NCBI RefSeq assembly: GCF_036699995.1 | Contig: NZ_CP144906.1 | Coordinates: 3,297,001-3,361,000 of the forward strand | From: Clostridium beijerinckii | GTDB lineage: Bacteria > Bacillota > Clostridia > Clostridiales > Clostridiaceae | DNA length: 64,000 bases | Reading direction: 5' to 3' | Part shown: piece after piece, positions 35,698 through 44,228 of the stretch | Layout: each line of letters opens with the position of its first letter | Numbering within the stretch: position 1 is the first letter of the stretch | Position numbers and translations under genes: made by a program | The notes under the pieces: model-generated | Told to the model about the DNA's origin: nothing | Seen by the model: only the letters and a program-made list of their open reading frames with translations | The model's database searches: none

Positions 35698-35868
35698 GTT
35701 GTAAGATATTCTAATTTAGTTGTTGTAAGTTTTGTTGCAACTGTTTCAGCTTATAATTCAGAAAAGTCATCTCTTGAAGCTAGCACTGTTCTTGTTCATT
35801 TATATGTTAATCTTAATGTTGCTATAGATATTCAAAGTTATAAAACAGTCTCTCTAGTTAATAGTTAA
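35698..35868 (+). pseudogene. Possible gene remnant, 56 codons without a start
   Basis: The frame opens after a TAG at 35695 and runs to TAA at 35866-35868, reading VVRYSNLVVVSFVATVSA then YNSEKSSLEASTVLV and on to VSLVNS. It lacks ATG, GTG or TTG and a ribosome site. I do not recognise it. It ends exactly where the next FNR-type palindrome begins. It may be chance. Confidence 0.25.
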
Positions 35869-35882
35869 GTGATTTATATCAC
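35869..35882 (+). promoter_or_regulatory. FNR-type site upstream of the flavin reductase gene
   Basis: GTGATTTATATCAC, a perfect palindrome, centre 35875.5. TATAAA begins at 35903, 27.5 bp away, two bases short of the other sites. Confidence 0.68.
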
Positions 35883-35944
35883 GGCACTATTATCATTTAT
35901 GTTATAAAGTTATATAAAACAAAGTTTTTAGGAGGAATATAGAA

Positions 35945-36490
35945 ATGGAAAAAATAAATGTTAACTATGAAAAAATGTATTACGGATTTCCTGTAATTCT
36001 TATAAGTTTTTTTGATAAAAATGGGCTTCCAAATGTAACTACTCTTTCATCTTCCTATAGCCTTAAGGATATGGTAGTTCTTGGCTTTAGTAGCAAAGGA
36101 TATGCAATTAATCAAATTAAAGAAGTTCGTGATTTTGTAATTAATATCCCTGACAGTTCACTTAGGAAAGAAATTAGCTTTTGCGGAACTAAATCTGGTC
36201 ATGAAGTTCAAAAGTTTGACGCTACCAAATTAACTTATTCTAAATCTAAAATTGTAAACGCACCAATCATTGAAGAATGCCCAATTACTATAGAATGTAC
36301 TTTAACTGATGTTATCGAAAAAGATGCCTATGCAGGTATTACTAATATTCTTGGAATTATAAAGGGCAGGCTTATTTCAAAGGAATATTTAGATGATGAA
36401 AACAGATTAAATATTTCAAAATTTGATAACCTTTTATATTTTGGGGATGGAATAAACAAAGGATATAGATATATTAAAAATGAGCAATAA
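35945..36490 (+). CDS. Flavin reductase-like FMN-binding protein
   Basis: 181 residues with the split-barrel FMN fold: MEKINVNYEKMYYGFPVILI at the start, NVTTLSSSYSLKDMVVLGFS (about residues 29-48), and NFVINIP-type strand DFVINIPDSS near residue 63. A conserved GITNILGIIKGRLIS lies near the C-terminus. Such proteins reduce or bind flavin and often serve as small flavoredoxins. It is 17 bp ahead of the nitrite/sulfite reductase gene and probably in the same FNR-controlled transcript, so it may be its electron carrier; that is inference. Confidence 0.85.
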   Translation: MEKINVNYEKMYYGFPVILISFFDKNGLPNVTTLSSSYSLKDMVVLGFSSKGYAINQIKEVRDFVINIPDSSLRKEISFCGTKSGHEVQKFDATKLTYSKSKIVNAPIIEECPITIECTLTDVIEKDAYAGITNILGIIKGRLISKEYLDDENRLNISKFDNLLYFGDGINKGYRYIKNEQ

Positions 36491-36507
36491 GATAAGGAGG
36501 GAGCTAT

Positions 36508-38097
36508 ATGTCTTACGAAGCTATTTGGGCTAAAAATCAAAGACTAAATGACGTAGAAATTATAAAACTTGAAAAGGATGGCTTAGATGTAATTGAAACT
36601 ATAATTGACAAATACTCGAAGGAAGGTTATGATTCAATAACGCCTAAAGATATGAATAGATTTAAATGGGCTGGCGTTTACGAACAAAAGCCAAGAGAGG
36701 GATACTTTATGATGAGAGTTCGTATTAATTCTGGAATAATGACTTCAGAGCAAGCAAAAGTTTTAGCAGGGATTGCTAAAGATTATGGACGTGGAATTGC
36801 AAACGTCTCTACAAGAGGAGCTATACAGTTTCACTGGGTTCAGGTAGAAGATTTACCTTCTATTTATGAAAGATTAGAAGCTTGTGGCCTAAGTCCTTTT
36901 GAGGCTTGTGGCGATTGCCCTAGAACAATAGTTGGAAATCCTCTTGCTGGAATTGATAAAGATGAACTTATGGATACAACTGAACTTGTAGAACAAGTTA
37001 ATAATTTCTTCTTATTAAACAAGGATTTTTCTAATCTACCAAGAAAATTTAAAATATCAATATCAGCCAGTATACATAATGCAGCTCATGCACAAATTAA
37101 TGATCTTGCCTTTACTCCAGCAACAAAAAAAATTGATAATCAGGACGTAATTGGTTTCCACGTATGGGTTGGAGGAGGACTTTCAGCAAGCCCTCATTTA
37201 GCACAAAAACTAGATATATTTGTTAAACCTGAAGATGTACTAAAGGTTGCTGAAGGTGTATGTACTATTTTTAGAGATTATGGATATAGGGAAAAACGTA
37301 CTCGTGCCCGCTTAAAATTTTTAGTAGCTGACTGGGGATCAGAAAAATTCAAGAATAAATTATTAGAATTCACTGGGGATATGCCAAGCTCAGGTGATGA
37401 TAAATTAGCTTCATGGAATGCATCTTATTATTTTGGAGTACATTCCCAAAATGAAGATGGCAAAAGCTATATTGGTGTTAGTTTACCACTTGGAGAAATC
37501 ACTTGTGATCAACTTTTAGAACTTGCCCATATTTCAGAAAAATACGGAGATAGAAAAATTAGAACTACACTATCACAAAATTTAATTATTACAGGTATAA
37601 ATGATGAAGAGATGCCTTCTCTATTAAAAAAAGATGTATTTAAACAACTTTCTCCAAATCCAAGTATTTTTACAGGATACACAGTTTCTTGTACAGGTAA
37701 AGAATTCTGTAATTTAGCCATTGTTGAAACAAAAAAACGTGCTAAAGAAGTTATCGAATATCTTGATTCTAAACTCAAACTAGATACACCGTTGCGTATC
37801 CATTTTACAGGTTGTCCTAATTCTTGCGGACAAAAACATATAGCTGATATCAGCCTTCAAGGTGCACTAATAAAAACTGAAGATAGCTGTGAGGAAGCCT
37901 TTACCATATGGCTTGGTGGTACACTAAACAATGGTGGGCAGTTTGCAGAAAATCTAAACTACCGTGTAAAATCTACTGAGGTTCATATAGTTCTTGAGAA
38001 AATAATAACTTTCTTTGAAAAAAGTAAGTTAGAGAATGAGACTTTTAATGAATTTATCGCAAGAGTAGGAATTAGTAAAATCACAGAAAACATATAA
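36508..38097 (+). CDS. Ferredoxin-type nitrite/sulfite reductase (siroheme)
   Basis: 529 residues, two repeated ferredoxin-like and siroheme half-domains. Substrate-side arginines are in GIANVSTRGAIQFHWV (about residues 95-110). The cluster and siroheme ligands are CTGKEFC (about residues 395-401) and CPNSCGQKH (about residues 437-445). Reduces nitrite to ammonia or sulfite to sulfide by six electrons from ferredoxin. The FNR-type site ahead of the operon and nearby NO-detoxifying genes favour nitrite; I cannot separate the two substrates by sequence alone. ATG at 36508 follows AAGGAGG. Confidence 0.9.
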   Translation: MSYEAIWAKNQRLNDVEIIKLEKDGLDVIETIIDKYSKEGYDSITPKDMNRFKWAGVYEQKPREGYFMMRVRINSGIMTSEQAKVLAGIAKDYGRGIANVSTRGAIQFHWVQVEDLPSIYERLEACGLSPFEACGDCPRTIVGNPLAGIDKDELMDTTELVEQVNNFFLLNKDFSNLPRKFKISISASIHNAAHAQINDLAFTPATKKIDNQDVIGFHVWVGGGLSASPHLAQKLDIFVKPEDVLKVAEGVCTIFRDYGYREKRTRARLKFLVADWGSEKFKNKLLEFTGDMPSSGDDKLASWNASYYFGVHSQNEDGKSYIGVSLPLGEITCDQLLELAHISEKYGDRKIRTTLSQNLIITGINDEEMPSLLKKDVFKQLSPNPSIFTGYTVSCTGKEFCNLAIVETKKRAKEVIEYLDSKLKLDTPLRIHFTGCPNSCGQKHIADISLQGALIKTEDSCEEAFTIWLGGTLNNGGQFAENLNYRVKSTEVHIVLEKIITFFEKSKLENETFNEFIARVGISKITENI

Positions 38098-38114
38098 AAA
38101 CCTAATTAAAACAT

Positions 38115-38147
38115 AACCAGTGAGATATTTTTATGTCCCACTGGTTT
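38115..38147. terminator. Bidirectional terminator
   Basis: AACCAGTG/CACTGGTT hairpin between convergent reductase genes, with T-rich flanks on both strands. Confidence 0.7.
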
Positions 38148-38153
38148 AATATT

Positions 38154-38915
38154 TTATTCTTTCTTTTTTCCAACAGCTGCAAGATATATAATAAATTCTT
38201 CATCTCCATCCAGCCCCAAAAGAGTATCTATCATCTTTTGATCATAAATTCCTATAGCACATGCACCTGCTTTGATTGATTCACTGGCTAAATAAAGATT
38301 TTGGCATACATGGCCAACATCTATTAAAATCTTTTTATGTGCCGTAATATCAAACTTCCATTCTGAACGATATGGAGTCGTGCTCCAAGCAAATAACACA
38401 GCAGCTTTCTTTGCAAAGTTAGGTACAAAAGGCTGGTCTAAAGTAATTTCATCTATTTTATTGTCAATTTCATCTAATTCAAACATGAATAAAAGTTTAT
38501 GCTCTACTGGTAGATATCTATAAATACCTTTTTGTATCCCATCAACATTCATAATAAATAAATATGTTTCAAAAGAATGCGTTGCCCCACTACAGGGAAC
38601 TGTCCTTAAAGTTAGACCTGCTTTATTAGTTTCAGTAATTCCTTGAGTAGCCCATAATAGATACGACAATTCTTCAAGATTCATAGACTTTTCAGCATAA
38701 AGCCTTGTACTTCTTCTATTACCTATACACTTATAAATATTAGAATTCGTTACAGTTTCTTCACTTACCCTTGGTAAAGCAACAATTCTAGATTGCGAAT
38801 CATAAGATTTTATACTATCTGGCTGAGGTATACCTTTCATTTTATCAGTTTTTATATTTTTGAATTCGTCAAAATTAGATTTCAAAAAATTTCTCTGCTT
38901 TTCATATCTTGTCAT
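38154..38915 (-). CDS. SagB/ThcOx-type nitroreductase-family protein
   Basis: 253 residues. FMN-binding nitroreductase fold with the SagB-like pattern: NRRSTRLYAEKSMNLEELSY (about residues 66-85), LRTVPCSGATHSFETYLF, and LYLASESIKAGACAIGIYD (about residues 206-224). Stand-alone members are common in anaerobes and reduce unknown substrates; there is no YcaO or peptide precursor gene near, so a role in thiazole/oxazole peptide maturation is unlikely here. Own promoter presumably in 38916-39000. Confidence 0.85.
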   Translation of the reverse strand: MTRYEKQRNFLKSNFDEFKNIKTDKMKGIPQPDSIKSYDSQSRIVALPRVSEETVTNSNIYKCIGNRRSTRLYAEKSMNLEELSYLLWATQGITETNKAGLTLRTVPCSGATHSFETYLFIMNVDGIQKGIYRYLPVEHKLLFMFELDEIDNKIDEITLDQPFVPNFAKKAAVLFAWSTTPYRSEWKFDITAHKKILIDVGHVCQNLYLASESIKAGACAIGIYDQKMIDTLLGLDGDEEFIIYLAAVGKKKE

Positions 38916-39149
38916 AAAAATTCTCCTATCCTATCTTTTGGAAAATATAATATCATAATACTGAAAAATAGTATGTATCATCAGTTACGTTTATTGTTCT
39001 ATAAGACACAATTATTTCTATATTGTAATGTTATTTACCAAATCATTTTATACAAAACATTCTTTACTATTTAAATCATATTAGCATCTTCCTAAACAAG
39101 CTCCGGAATTTAATTCTTTCTAATTTTGAAAGTTTTTTATAAAAATGAC

Positions 39150-39178
39150 TTGCAACATATATCTTTTAGATATATATT
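39150..39178 (+). promoter_or_regulatory. padR promoter
   Basis: -35 TTGCAA (39150-39155), 17-bp spacer, -10 TATATT (39173-39178). The operator palindrome covers the -10 box. Confidence 0.75.
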
Positions 39179-39199
39179 AGATATATCTAAAAGATATAT
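39157..39199. promoter_or_regulatory. PadR operator: perfect 19-bp inverted repeat
   Basis: Arms ATATATCTTTTAGATATAT (39157-39175) and its exact reverse complement (39181-39199) with a 5-base spacer. It covers the -10 region and start site of the padR promoter, as expected for autorepression. Each arm itself contains an ATATCTN-type half palindrome. Confidence 0.82.
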
Positions 39200-39216
39200 T
39201 GGAGGAAATAAAAATA

Positions 39217-39744
39217 ATGAATGAACTTTTTATTCTAGGCGAATTAATGGAAGAACCACAAAGTGGTTATGATCTACGTAATGCCTTACAAGCTTCTTTA
39301 GGACGTCATCGTAAAGTCAGCTATGGAGTAATTTATCCATTGCTTGAAAAATTACAGAATGATGGTTTTTTAGAAATAACTAACGTAGAATCACACGGAA
39401 AAAATAAGAAAATGGCAACAATTACAGAAAAAGGGGAAGAACGTTTTTTTGAACTAATGAAAATGCCTGTTCCAAGTGGAGCCCATACTGCTGATATATA
39501 TTTAATTAAACTTGATGTAATGCAGCACCTTACACTAGACCAACAAATGCAACTATTGGATCAATTCGATCAAGAACAAAGAGATATAATTGAAGATACG
39601 CAATTTGCACTAAAAAAATTAGCTGAGGAAAATTCAAGAGATCACTGGTATGCAAGTAAAAGGTTTGAATTACGACTACAGCAGGCAAATGTTGCAATTG
39701 ATTGGATTAAAGAGTTTAAACATGAACTAAAGAAAGAATGGTGA
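39217..39744 (+). CDS. PadR-family transcriptional regulator
   Basis: 175 residues from the ATG at 39217; a TTG at 39199 lies on the ribosome site GGAGGA itself. N-terminal winged helix typical of PadR: ELFILGELMEEPQSGYDL, then SYGVIYPLLEKLQNDGFLE and a wing ATITEKGEERFFEL; the C-terminal half is the dimerising coiled-coil seen in the Vir_act_alpha_C group. It would repress itself and the drug pump that follows, releasing when a phenolic or drug ligand binds. Overlaps the pump gene by a few bases. Confidence 0.9.
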   Translation: MNELFILGELMEEPQSGYDLRNALQASLGRHRKVSYGVIYPLLEKLQNDGFLEITNVESHGKNKKMATITEKGEERFFELMKMPVPSGAHTADIYLIKLDVMQHLTLDQQMQLLDQFDQEQRDIIEDTQFALKKLAEENSRDHWYASKRFELRLQQANVAIDWIKEFKHELKKEW

Positions 39745-41114
39745 TAAGAATGACAAAAGAAATAAAAGTGGCTTTATTAATGGCTGCTAGTCTCTTTATG
39801 GAGATTTTAGATGGAACAATCGTAACAACTGCACTACCTAAAATGTCCCAATATTTTCATACAGGTTCATCAACAATTGCTTTACTCGTTAGTGTGTATT
39901 TGATCACAGTTGCGATTTTTATTCCCCTAAGTGGATGGATGGCTAATCAATTTGGGAAAAAGAAAATTTGGATTATTGCTGTCATCCTCTTTACCATTAG
40001 CTCCTTAAGCAGTGCACTAGCGCCTAATTTCTCTTTACTTTTGATAATGAGAATTATACAAGGGATCTCTGGTGCATTGATGACACCTACCGCAAGACTG
40101 ATTGTGTTAGAAAAAACACCAGCTTCACAGCTATTAAAAATGATTAGTTACTTAATTTGGCCTGCACTCATCGCACCAGCAATAGCACCTTTAGTTGGTG
40201 GATTTATTGTTACCTACTGGAACTGGCAATGGATTTTCTTAATTAATGTACCAATAGGTTTAATTACAGCATTAATAGGAGCAAAATTAATAGATCCTGA
40301 TAAAGAAAAAAATAAAACTTTATTTGATCTTATAGGATTTATAGAAATTGCACTTTCATCTGGCATAATTTTGGTTGGAGCAGAAATAGCCACTCACGGA
40401 AAAGATTATTGGCTTAGCGCGCTAGGATTAGTAATTTTGGGAATAATACTTGGATTTATAGTTTTCAGGCACTTAAAAAAATCAGATAATCCACTATTTT
40501 CACTTGATTCACTAAAAATAACTTCTTTTAGAATATTCCAAACAAGTGGATCTGTTCTATGGCTATGTGTTGGAGCATTACCGTACATATTAACAATTTT
40601 TTTACAAACAGTCTTTCAATGGTCAGCAGTAAAAGCAGGTAGTTATGTGCTATTTATTTTTGTTGGAAACATTGGAATTAAACCTTTTACAAATATAATT
40701 ATTCGTAAATTAGGCTATCGCGGTGCACTATTATCATCATTTGGAATGGTGTTTGTTACATCAATTGGTTTAGCATTCATTCAAATTAATACTTTTCCTG
40801 CTTGGATAATGTTTCTTGCGCTAGTTTCAGGTGTAGGACGTTCATTAGCCTTAACTGCTTACAATGGACTAAGCTTTTCTGAAATAGCCCCTCAAGATCG
40901 GAATAGCGCAAATACTTTGAATGCTGTCGTTTCAACATTAGCACAAGGGATGGGGATATCAATTATTACAGTTGTTGTTAATTTACTACAAATTTTCTTT
41001 TCAATTACTATCTCTTATAAATTAGGCTTTGTTTTCCTTGGTCTATTGATGTTATATCCAATAATTGAAGTAATATTTTTACCTAAAAACATTGGACATG
41101 CTACAATCAGCTAG
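39738..41114 (+). CDS. MFS multidrug exporter (DHA2/EmrB type)
   Basis: 458 residues with about 14 hydrophobic segments. Family motifs: FMEILDGTIVTTALPKM (about residues 17-33, motif D1), the loop motif GWMANQFGKKKIW (about residues 61-75), and RIIQGISGALMTP (motif C-like, about 106-118). Exports drugs or toxic organics with proton motive force. The ATG at 39738 overlaps padR; an alternative ATG at 39750 has a weak GGTGA five bases before. Operon with padR, so ligand-induced. Confidence 0.9.
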   Translation: MVIRMTKEIKVALLMAASLFMEILDGTIVTTALPKMSQYFHTGSSTIALLVSVYLITVAIFIPLSGWMANQFGKKKIWIIAVILFTISSLSSALAPNFSLLLIMRIIQGISGALMTPTARLIVLEKTPASQLLKMISYLIWPALIAPAIAPLVGGFIVTYWNWQWIFLINVPIGLITALIGAKLIDPDKEKNKTLFDLIGFIEIALSSGIILVGAEIATHGKDYWLSALGLVILGIILGFIVFRHLKKSDNPLFSLDSLKITSFRIFQTSGSVLWLCVGALPYILTIFLQTVFQWSAVKAGSYVLFIFVGNIGIKPFTNIIIRKLGYRGALLSSFGMVFVTSIGLAFIQINTFPAWIMFLALVSGVGRSLALTAYNGLSFSEIAPQDRNSANTLNAVVSTLAQGMGISIITVVVNLLQIFFSITISYKLGFVFLGLLMLYPIIEVIFLPKNIGHATIS

Positions 41115-41253
41115 TTTTATTTACAGTCTTCCCATTAAGAAAAACTCGGACTTTAAGTAAACTTGCTATTACATCATAAAATAGGCCGTTAGAATGTATG
41201 TTTTTCAAAAATTGTGTCAATAATTAAAATACGATTTCCTATTTTCAATAAAT

Positions 41254-41301
41254 AAAGAGATAGCACTATTATCATTAACCTGATATTTCTGCTATCTCTT
41301 T
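41254..41301. terminator. Bidirectional terminator
   Basis: AAAGAGATAGCA/TGCTATCTCTTT, 12-bp perfect arms, between the convergent pump gene and 41345-41695. Confidence 0.7.
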
Positions 41302-41344
41302 CTATTTCACTAAAAGAACTAGTTAAATTAATTTACATATATCT

Positions 41345-41695
41345 TTATTTGGAAAGTTCATTTTGAAAATCACAAGAAGCAACAACCTTATATCCTAATG
41401 ATCTTAGATTTTCCAGCAAGATTATTACTCCTGTAATATACTGTTCTTCCTTTATACCTTCTCCAGGCTCAATACCAAGATAATATTTTGAGTATAGAAA
41501 ACCGTCTTCTTCTTTAACGCTTTTTTCTTCACTAAAATCTTCATTATTTATCAATTCTATTTTCATTAAATCTGAGATGATTGTCCATCTTTTTTTACTA
41601 CCCATTGTTATTTTTTCAATTAAACTCAATATAACTTCTTCTTCTTCATCAGTGTTGATGAAAATTTTACAGTACGAACTTCTATATTTACTCAT
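41345..41695 (-). CDS. Conserved-looking hypothetical protein, 116 aa
   Basis: I do not recognise this protein. It is soluble and acidic; the N-terminus YCKIFINTDEEEEVILSLIE and the segment GIEPGEGIKEEQYITGVIIL suggest an alternating alpha/beta domain, and it ends with VVASCDFQNEL. GGGAG precedes the ATG at 41695, which supports a real gene. It stands alone between two terminator-like or promoter regions. Confidence 0.6.
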   Translation of the reverse strand: MSKYRSSYCKIFINTDEEEEVILSLIEKITMGSKKRWTIISDLMKIELINNEDFSEEKSVKEEDGFLYSKYYLGIEPGEGIKEEQYITGVIILLENLRSLGYKVVASCDFQNELSK

Positions 41696-42095
41696 ATTAT
41701 CACTCCCTCATAACAAAATATTATCTAATATGTACTCAATACAAGTATACATTAATAGATGGAATACGTAAATATTTTGAAATAAGTCTCTAATTATCCA
41801 TAAAAATCTTATCATTATCCAACGTTTCATAACACTATCATGTTTCGATAATATTTCCGTCAAATTTGAATCCTAATATTATTAACATTACAAATAATTA
41901 CATTGAAATAAACTCAAAAAATGCTAAAATACAAATAAATACTTAGCATATATGACTATAAAATCGGATATTTATCTTATTGGCTTCAATATAAATTCCT
42001 AGAGAATAAAAAGATTTTTGTATATTTCCAATATGAATATGGGGAAATATATATATGATATGAATTACAAGTTTATTAATCTTAAGGAGGTATAC
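41696..42095. other. Intergenic region upstream of ktrB
   Basis: 400 bp. Apart from the promoter at 41903-41930 I see no gene. A ktr leader riboswitch (c-di-AMP type) was looked for and not recognised. Confidence 0.4.
41903..41930 (+). promoter_or_regulatory. Probable ktr operon promoter
   Basis: -35 TTGAAA, 16-bp spacer, -10 TAAAAT. Confidence 0.55.
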
Positions 42096-43442
42096 ATGAC
42101 AGAAGCTTTAATGAAAAGGCCAAAACTTAATGCCGTTCAAGTGCTTGCAGTAGGCTTTGTGCTAGTTATTTCAATTGGTGCGGTCCTACTTAGTTTACCA
42201 ATTTCATCAGCAAATAACGAATATACTAATTTTCTAGATTCACTATTTACATCAACCTCAGCTGTATGCGTCACAGGACTTGTAACTTTAGATACAGGTA
42301 CTTATTGGAGTAATTTTGGTAAGACAGTAATAATGCTTTTAATTGAAACTGGTGGACTTGGATTCATGTCTTTTACTGTTTTTATAGCAATAATTTTAGG
42401 GAAAAAAATTACTCTTAAAGATAGACTTATAATGCAGGAATCAATGAATACTTTTAGCATACAGGGGCTTGTAAAGATGGTTAAATATATTTTGTGGTTC
42501 ACAATAATTATACAAAGCCTAGGTGCAGTATTATTGTCAACACAATTTATACAACAGTTTGGATTAAAAGTCGGAATATTCTACAGCATATTCCATTCAA
42601 TATCTGCATTTTGTAATGCTGGCTTTGATTTATTTGGAAATTATACTAGTTTAGTTAGTTATTCTAGCAACCCTATTGTTTTATTAACTATAAGTGCACT
42701 TATAATTATTGGCGGGCTTGGATTTACCGTTTCACTCGAAATATATAATTATAAAAAAAACAGAAAACTTTCGATTCATTCAAAAATTGTACTTTACATA
42801 ACAGTAGCTTTAATTATTTTTGGTTTTTTACTTATATTTTTTATTGAGTATGAAAATCAAAAAACTCTTGGATCCATGAATTTTAGAGATAAAGTTCTTA
42901 ATGCTTTTTTTGCTTCTATTACCCCAAGAACTGCAGGATTCAATAGTATTTCAACTGATGGAATGACTATGGCTGGTAAATTTATAACTATTATATTAAT
43001 GTTTATTGGCGGCGCGTCTGGTTCAACAGCTGGAGGACTTAAGGTAACTACTTTTGGTGTACTTCTATTTACTTTAGTGTCAGTGCTAAATGGAAGAGAA
43101 GACACTGAAGCATTTGGCAGAAGATTTTCCAAGGGAACTGTATATAAAGCTTTTACTCTATTATCTATTGCTACGATATTAGTGTTAATAGTAACTATAA
43201 TTCTTACTATTACGGAACCAAAGGAACTTTTCATAAATTTACTGTATGAAGCTACATCAGCTTTTGCAACTGTTGGACTGACTACTGGAGTTACTCAAAA
43301 TATAGGTTCTATTTCTAAAGTAACTCTTATTATAACTATGTATCTTGGCAGAGTTGGTCCTTTAACAGTCCTATTAGCTGTTATTAATAAAAAGAAAAAA
43401 AATAAACTTAAATATCCTGAAGGAAAAATATTAATTGGATAG
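42096..43442 (+). CDS. ktrB: Ktr/Trk potassium uptake channel subunit
   Basis: Membrane subunit for K+ (Na+-coupled) uptake, 448 residues from the ATG at 42096 (AAGGAGG five bases before; an in-frame ATG at 42018 has none). Four pore loops with selectivity-filter glycines are visible: TSAVCVTGLVTLDTG (about residues 55-69), SAFCNAGFDLFGN (about 174-186), TPRTAGFNSISTDG (about 283-296) and SAFATVGLTTGVT (about 391-403). Followed at 11 bp by the regulatory RCK subunit. Confidence 0.93.
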   Translation: MTEALMKRPKLNAVQVLAVGFVLVISIGAVLLSLPISSANNEYTNFLDSLFTSTSAVCVTGLVTLDTGTYWSNFGKTVIMLLIETGGLGFMSFTVFIAIILGKKITLKDRLIMQESMNTFSIQGLVKMVKYILWFTIIIQSLGAVLLSTQFIQQFGLKVGIFYSIFHSISAFCNAGFDLFGNYTSLVSYSSNPIVLLTISALIIIGGLGFTVSLEIYNYKKNRKLSIHSKIVLYITVALIIFGFLLIFFIEYENQKTLGSMNFRDKVLNAFFASITPRTAGFNSISTDGMTMAGKFITIILMFIGGASGSTAGGLKVTTFGVLLFTLVSVLNGREDTEAFGRRFSKGTVYKAFTLLSIATILVLIVTIILTITEPKELFINLLYEATSAFATVGLTTGVTQNIGSISKVTLIITMYLGRVGPLTVLLAVINKKKKNKLKYPEGKILIG

Positions 43443-43453
43443 GAGGTCATAAC

Positions 43454-44122
43454 TTGAAAAATAAGCATTTTGTTATAATTGGACTTGGAAGATTTGGCAC
43501 TTCAATAGCTACAACATTATATAATTTAGGTCAACATGTATTGGCTATTGATATTAATGAAGATAGAATTCAAGAAATCGCAGATAATGTTACTCATGCT
43601 ATTCAATTGGATGCAACCGATGAAAATGTATTAAAAACTTTAGGTCTTAGAAACTTTGATGTAGCAATAGTAACAATTGGAACTAATATTCAAGCTAGTA
43701 CTATGGTAACCCTATTAGTTAAAGAAATGGGAATTAAATATATAGTAGGAAAAGCTACTAGTGACTTACATGCTAAGATTCTATATAAGATCGGGGCAGA
43801 TAGAGTTATTTTACCTGAACAAGATATGGGAATTAGAGTAGCTCATCATTTGGTATCATCTAATATACTAGACTATATAGAGCTGCCTTCAGACTATAGC
43901 ATGATAGAGCTTGAACCACTGGATGAATGGCTTAACAAATCTATAAGAGATATTGAGATAAGAGGTAAATACGGTATAAATATAGTTGCAATAAAAAATG
44001 ACAAAAGCATAGATGTTTCTCCTTCTGCAAATTATATTATTAAACGTACCGATATTTTAGTAGCTCTTGGCTCCAATAAAGACCTAAATAAGTTTGAAAC
44101 CTTGATTGGTAAAAAAAATTAA
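43454..44122 (+). CDS. ktrA: Ktr potassium uptake regulatory subunit (RCK)
   Basis: Cytosolic ring protein that gates KtrB. 222 residues: an RCK_N Rossmann domain (FVIIGLGRFGTSIATTL at residues 6-22, DATDENVL near 55) and an RCK_C domain from about residue 135 (IELPSDYSMIELEP), where c-di-AMP binds in relatives. Start is TTG at 43454, with AGGAGG seven bases upstream. Ends before a hairpin. Confidence 0.93.
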   Translation: MKNKHFVIIGLGRFGTSIATTLYNLGQHVLAIDINEDRIQEIADNVTHAIQLDATDENVLKTLGLRNFDVAIVTIGTNIQASTMVTLLVKEMGIKYIVGKATSDLHAKILYKIGADRVILPEQDMGIRVAHHLVSSNILDYIELPSDYSMIELEPLDEWLNKSIRDIEIRGKYGINIVAIKNDKSIDVSPSANYIIKRTDILVALGSNKDLNKFETLIGKKN

Positions 44123-44153
44123 TTTTTATGTTTATTTAAAATAGAAACAATTT

Positions 44154-44214
44154 AAGTGAAACAATAGCTTCCATTTTGTAATAAAGAATCTTATCTGAAG
44201 CTTAAGTTTCACTT
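44154..44214. terminator. Terminator between ktrA and nhaA
   Basis: AAGTGAAAC/GTTTCACTT outer arms with an inner GCTTC/GAAGC pair; T-run TTTATTTT on the plus strand. Confidence 0.6.
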
Positions 44215-44228
44215 TATTTTAATGTAAT

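Larger units (their letters stand above)
35479..35944. other. Divergent intergenic region with two FNR-type sites
   Basis: 466 bp between the MCP-like gene and the flavin reductase gene. It contains one FNR-type site facing each gene and, between them, a 57-codon open frame without a start codon (see 35698-35868). Confidence 0.5.

Noticed and set aside
38154..38915. SagB homolog as part of a thiazole/oxazole peptide cluster
   Set aside because: No YcaO, SagC-like or precursor peptide gene lies nearby; a stand-alone nitroreductase is the simpler reading.
41771..42095. Possible c-di-AMP (ydaO) riboswitch ahead of ktrB
   Set aside because: The region is AT-rich and lacks the conserved GCC/GGG-rich elements of that class; only a plain promoter was seen.
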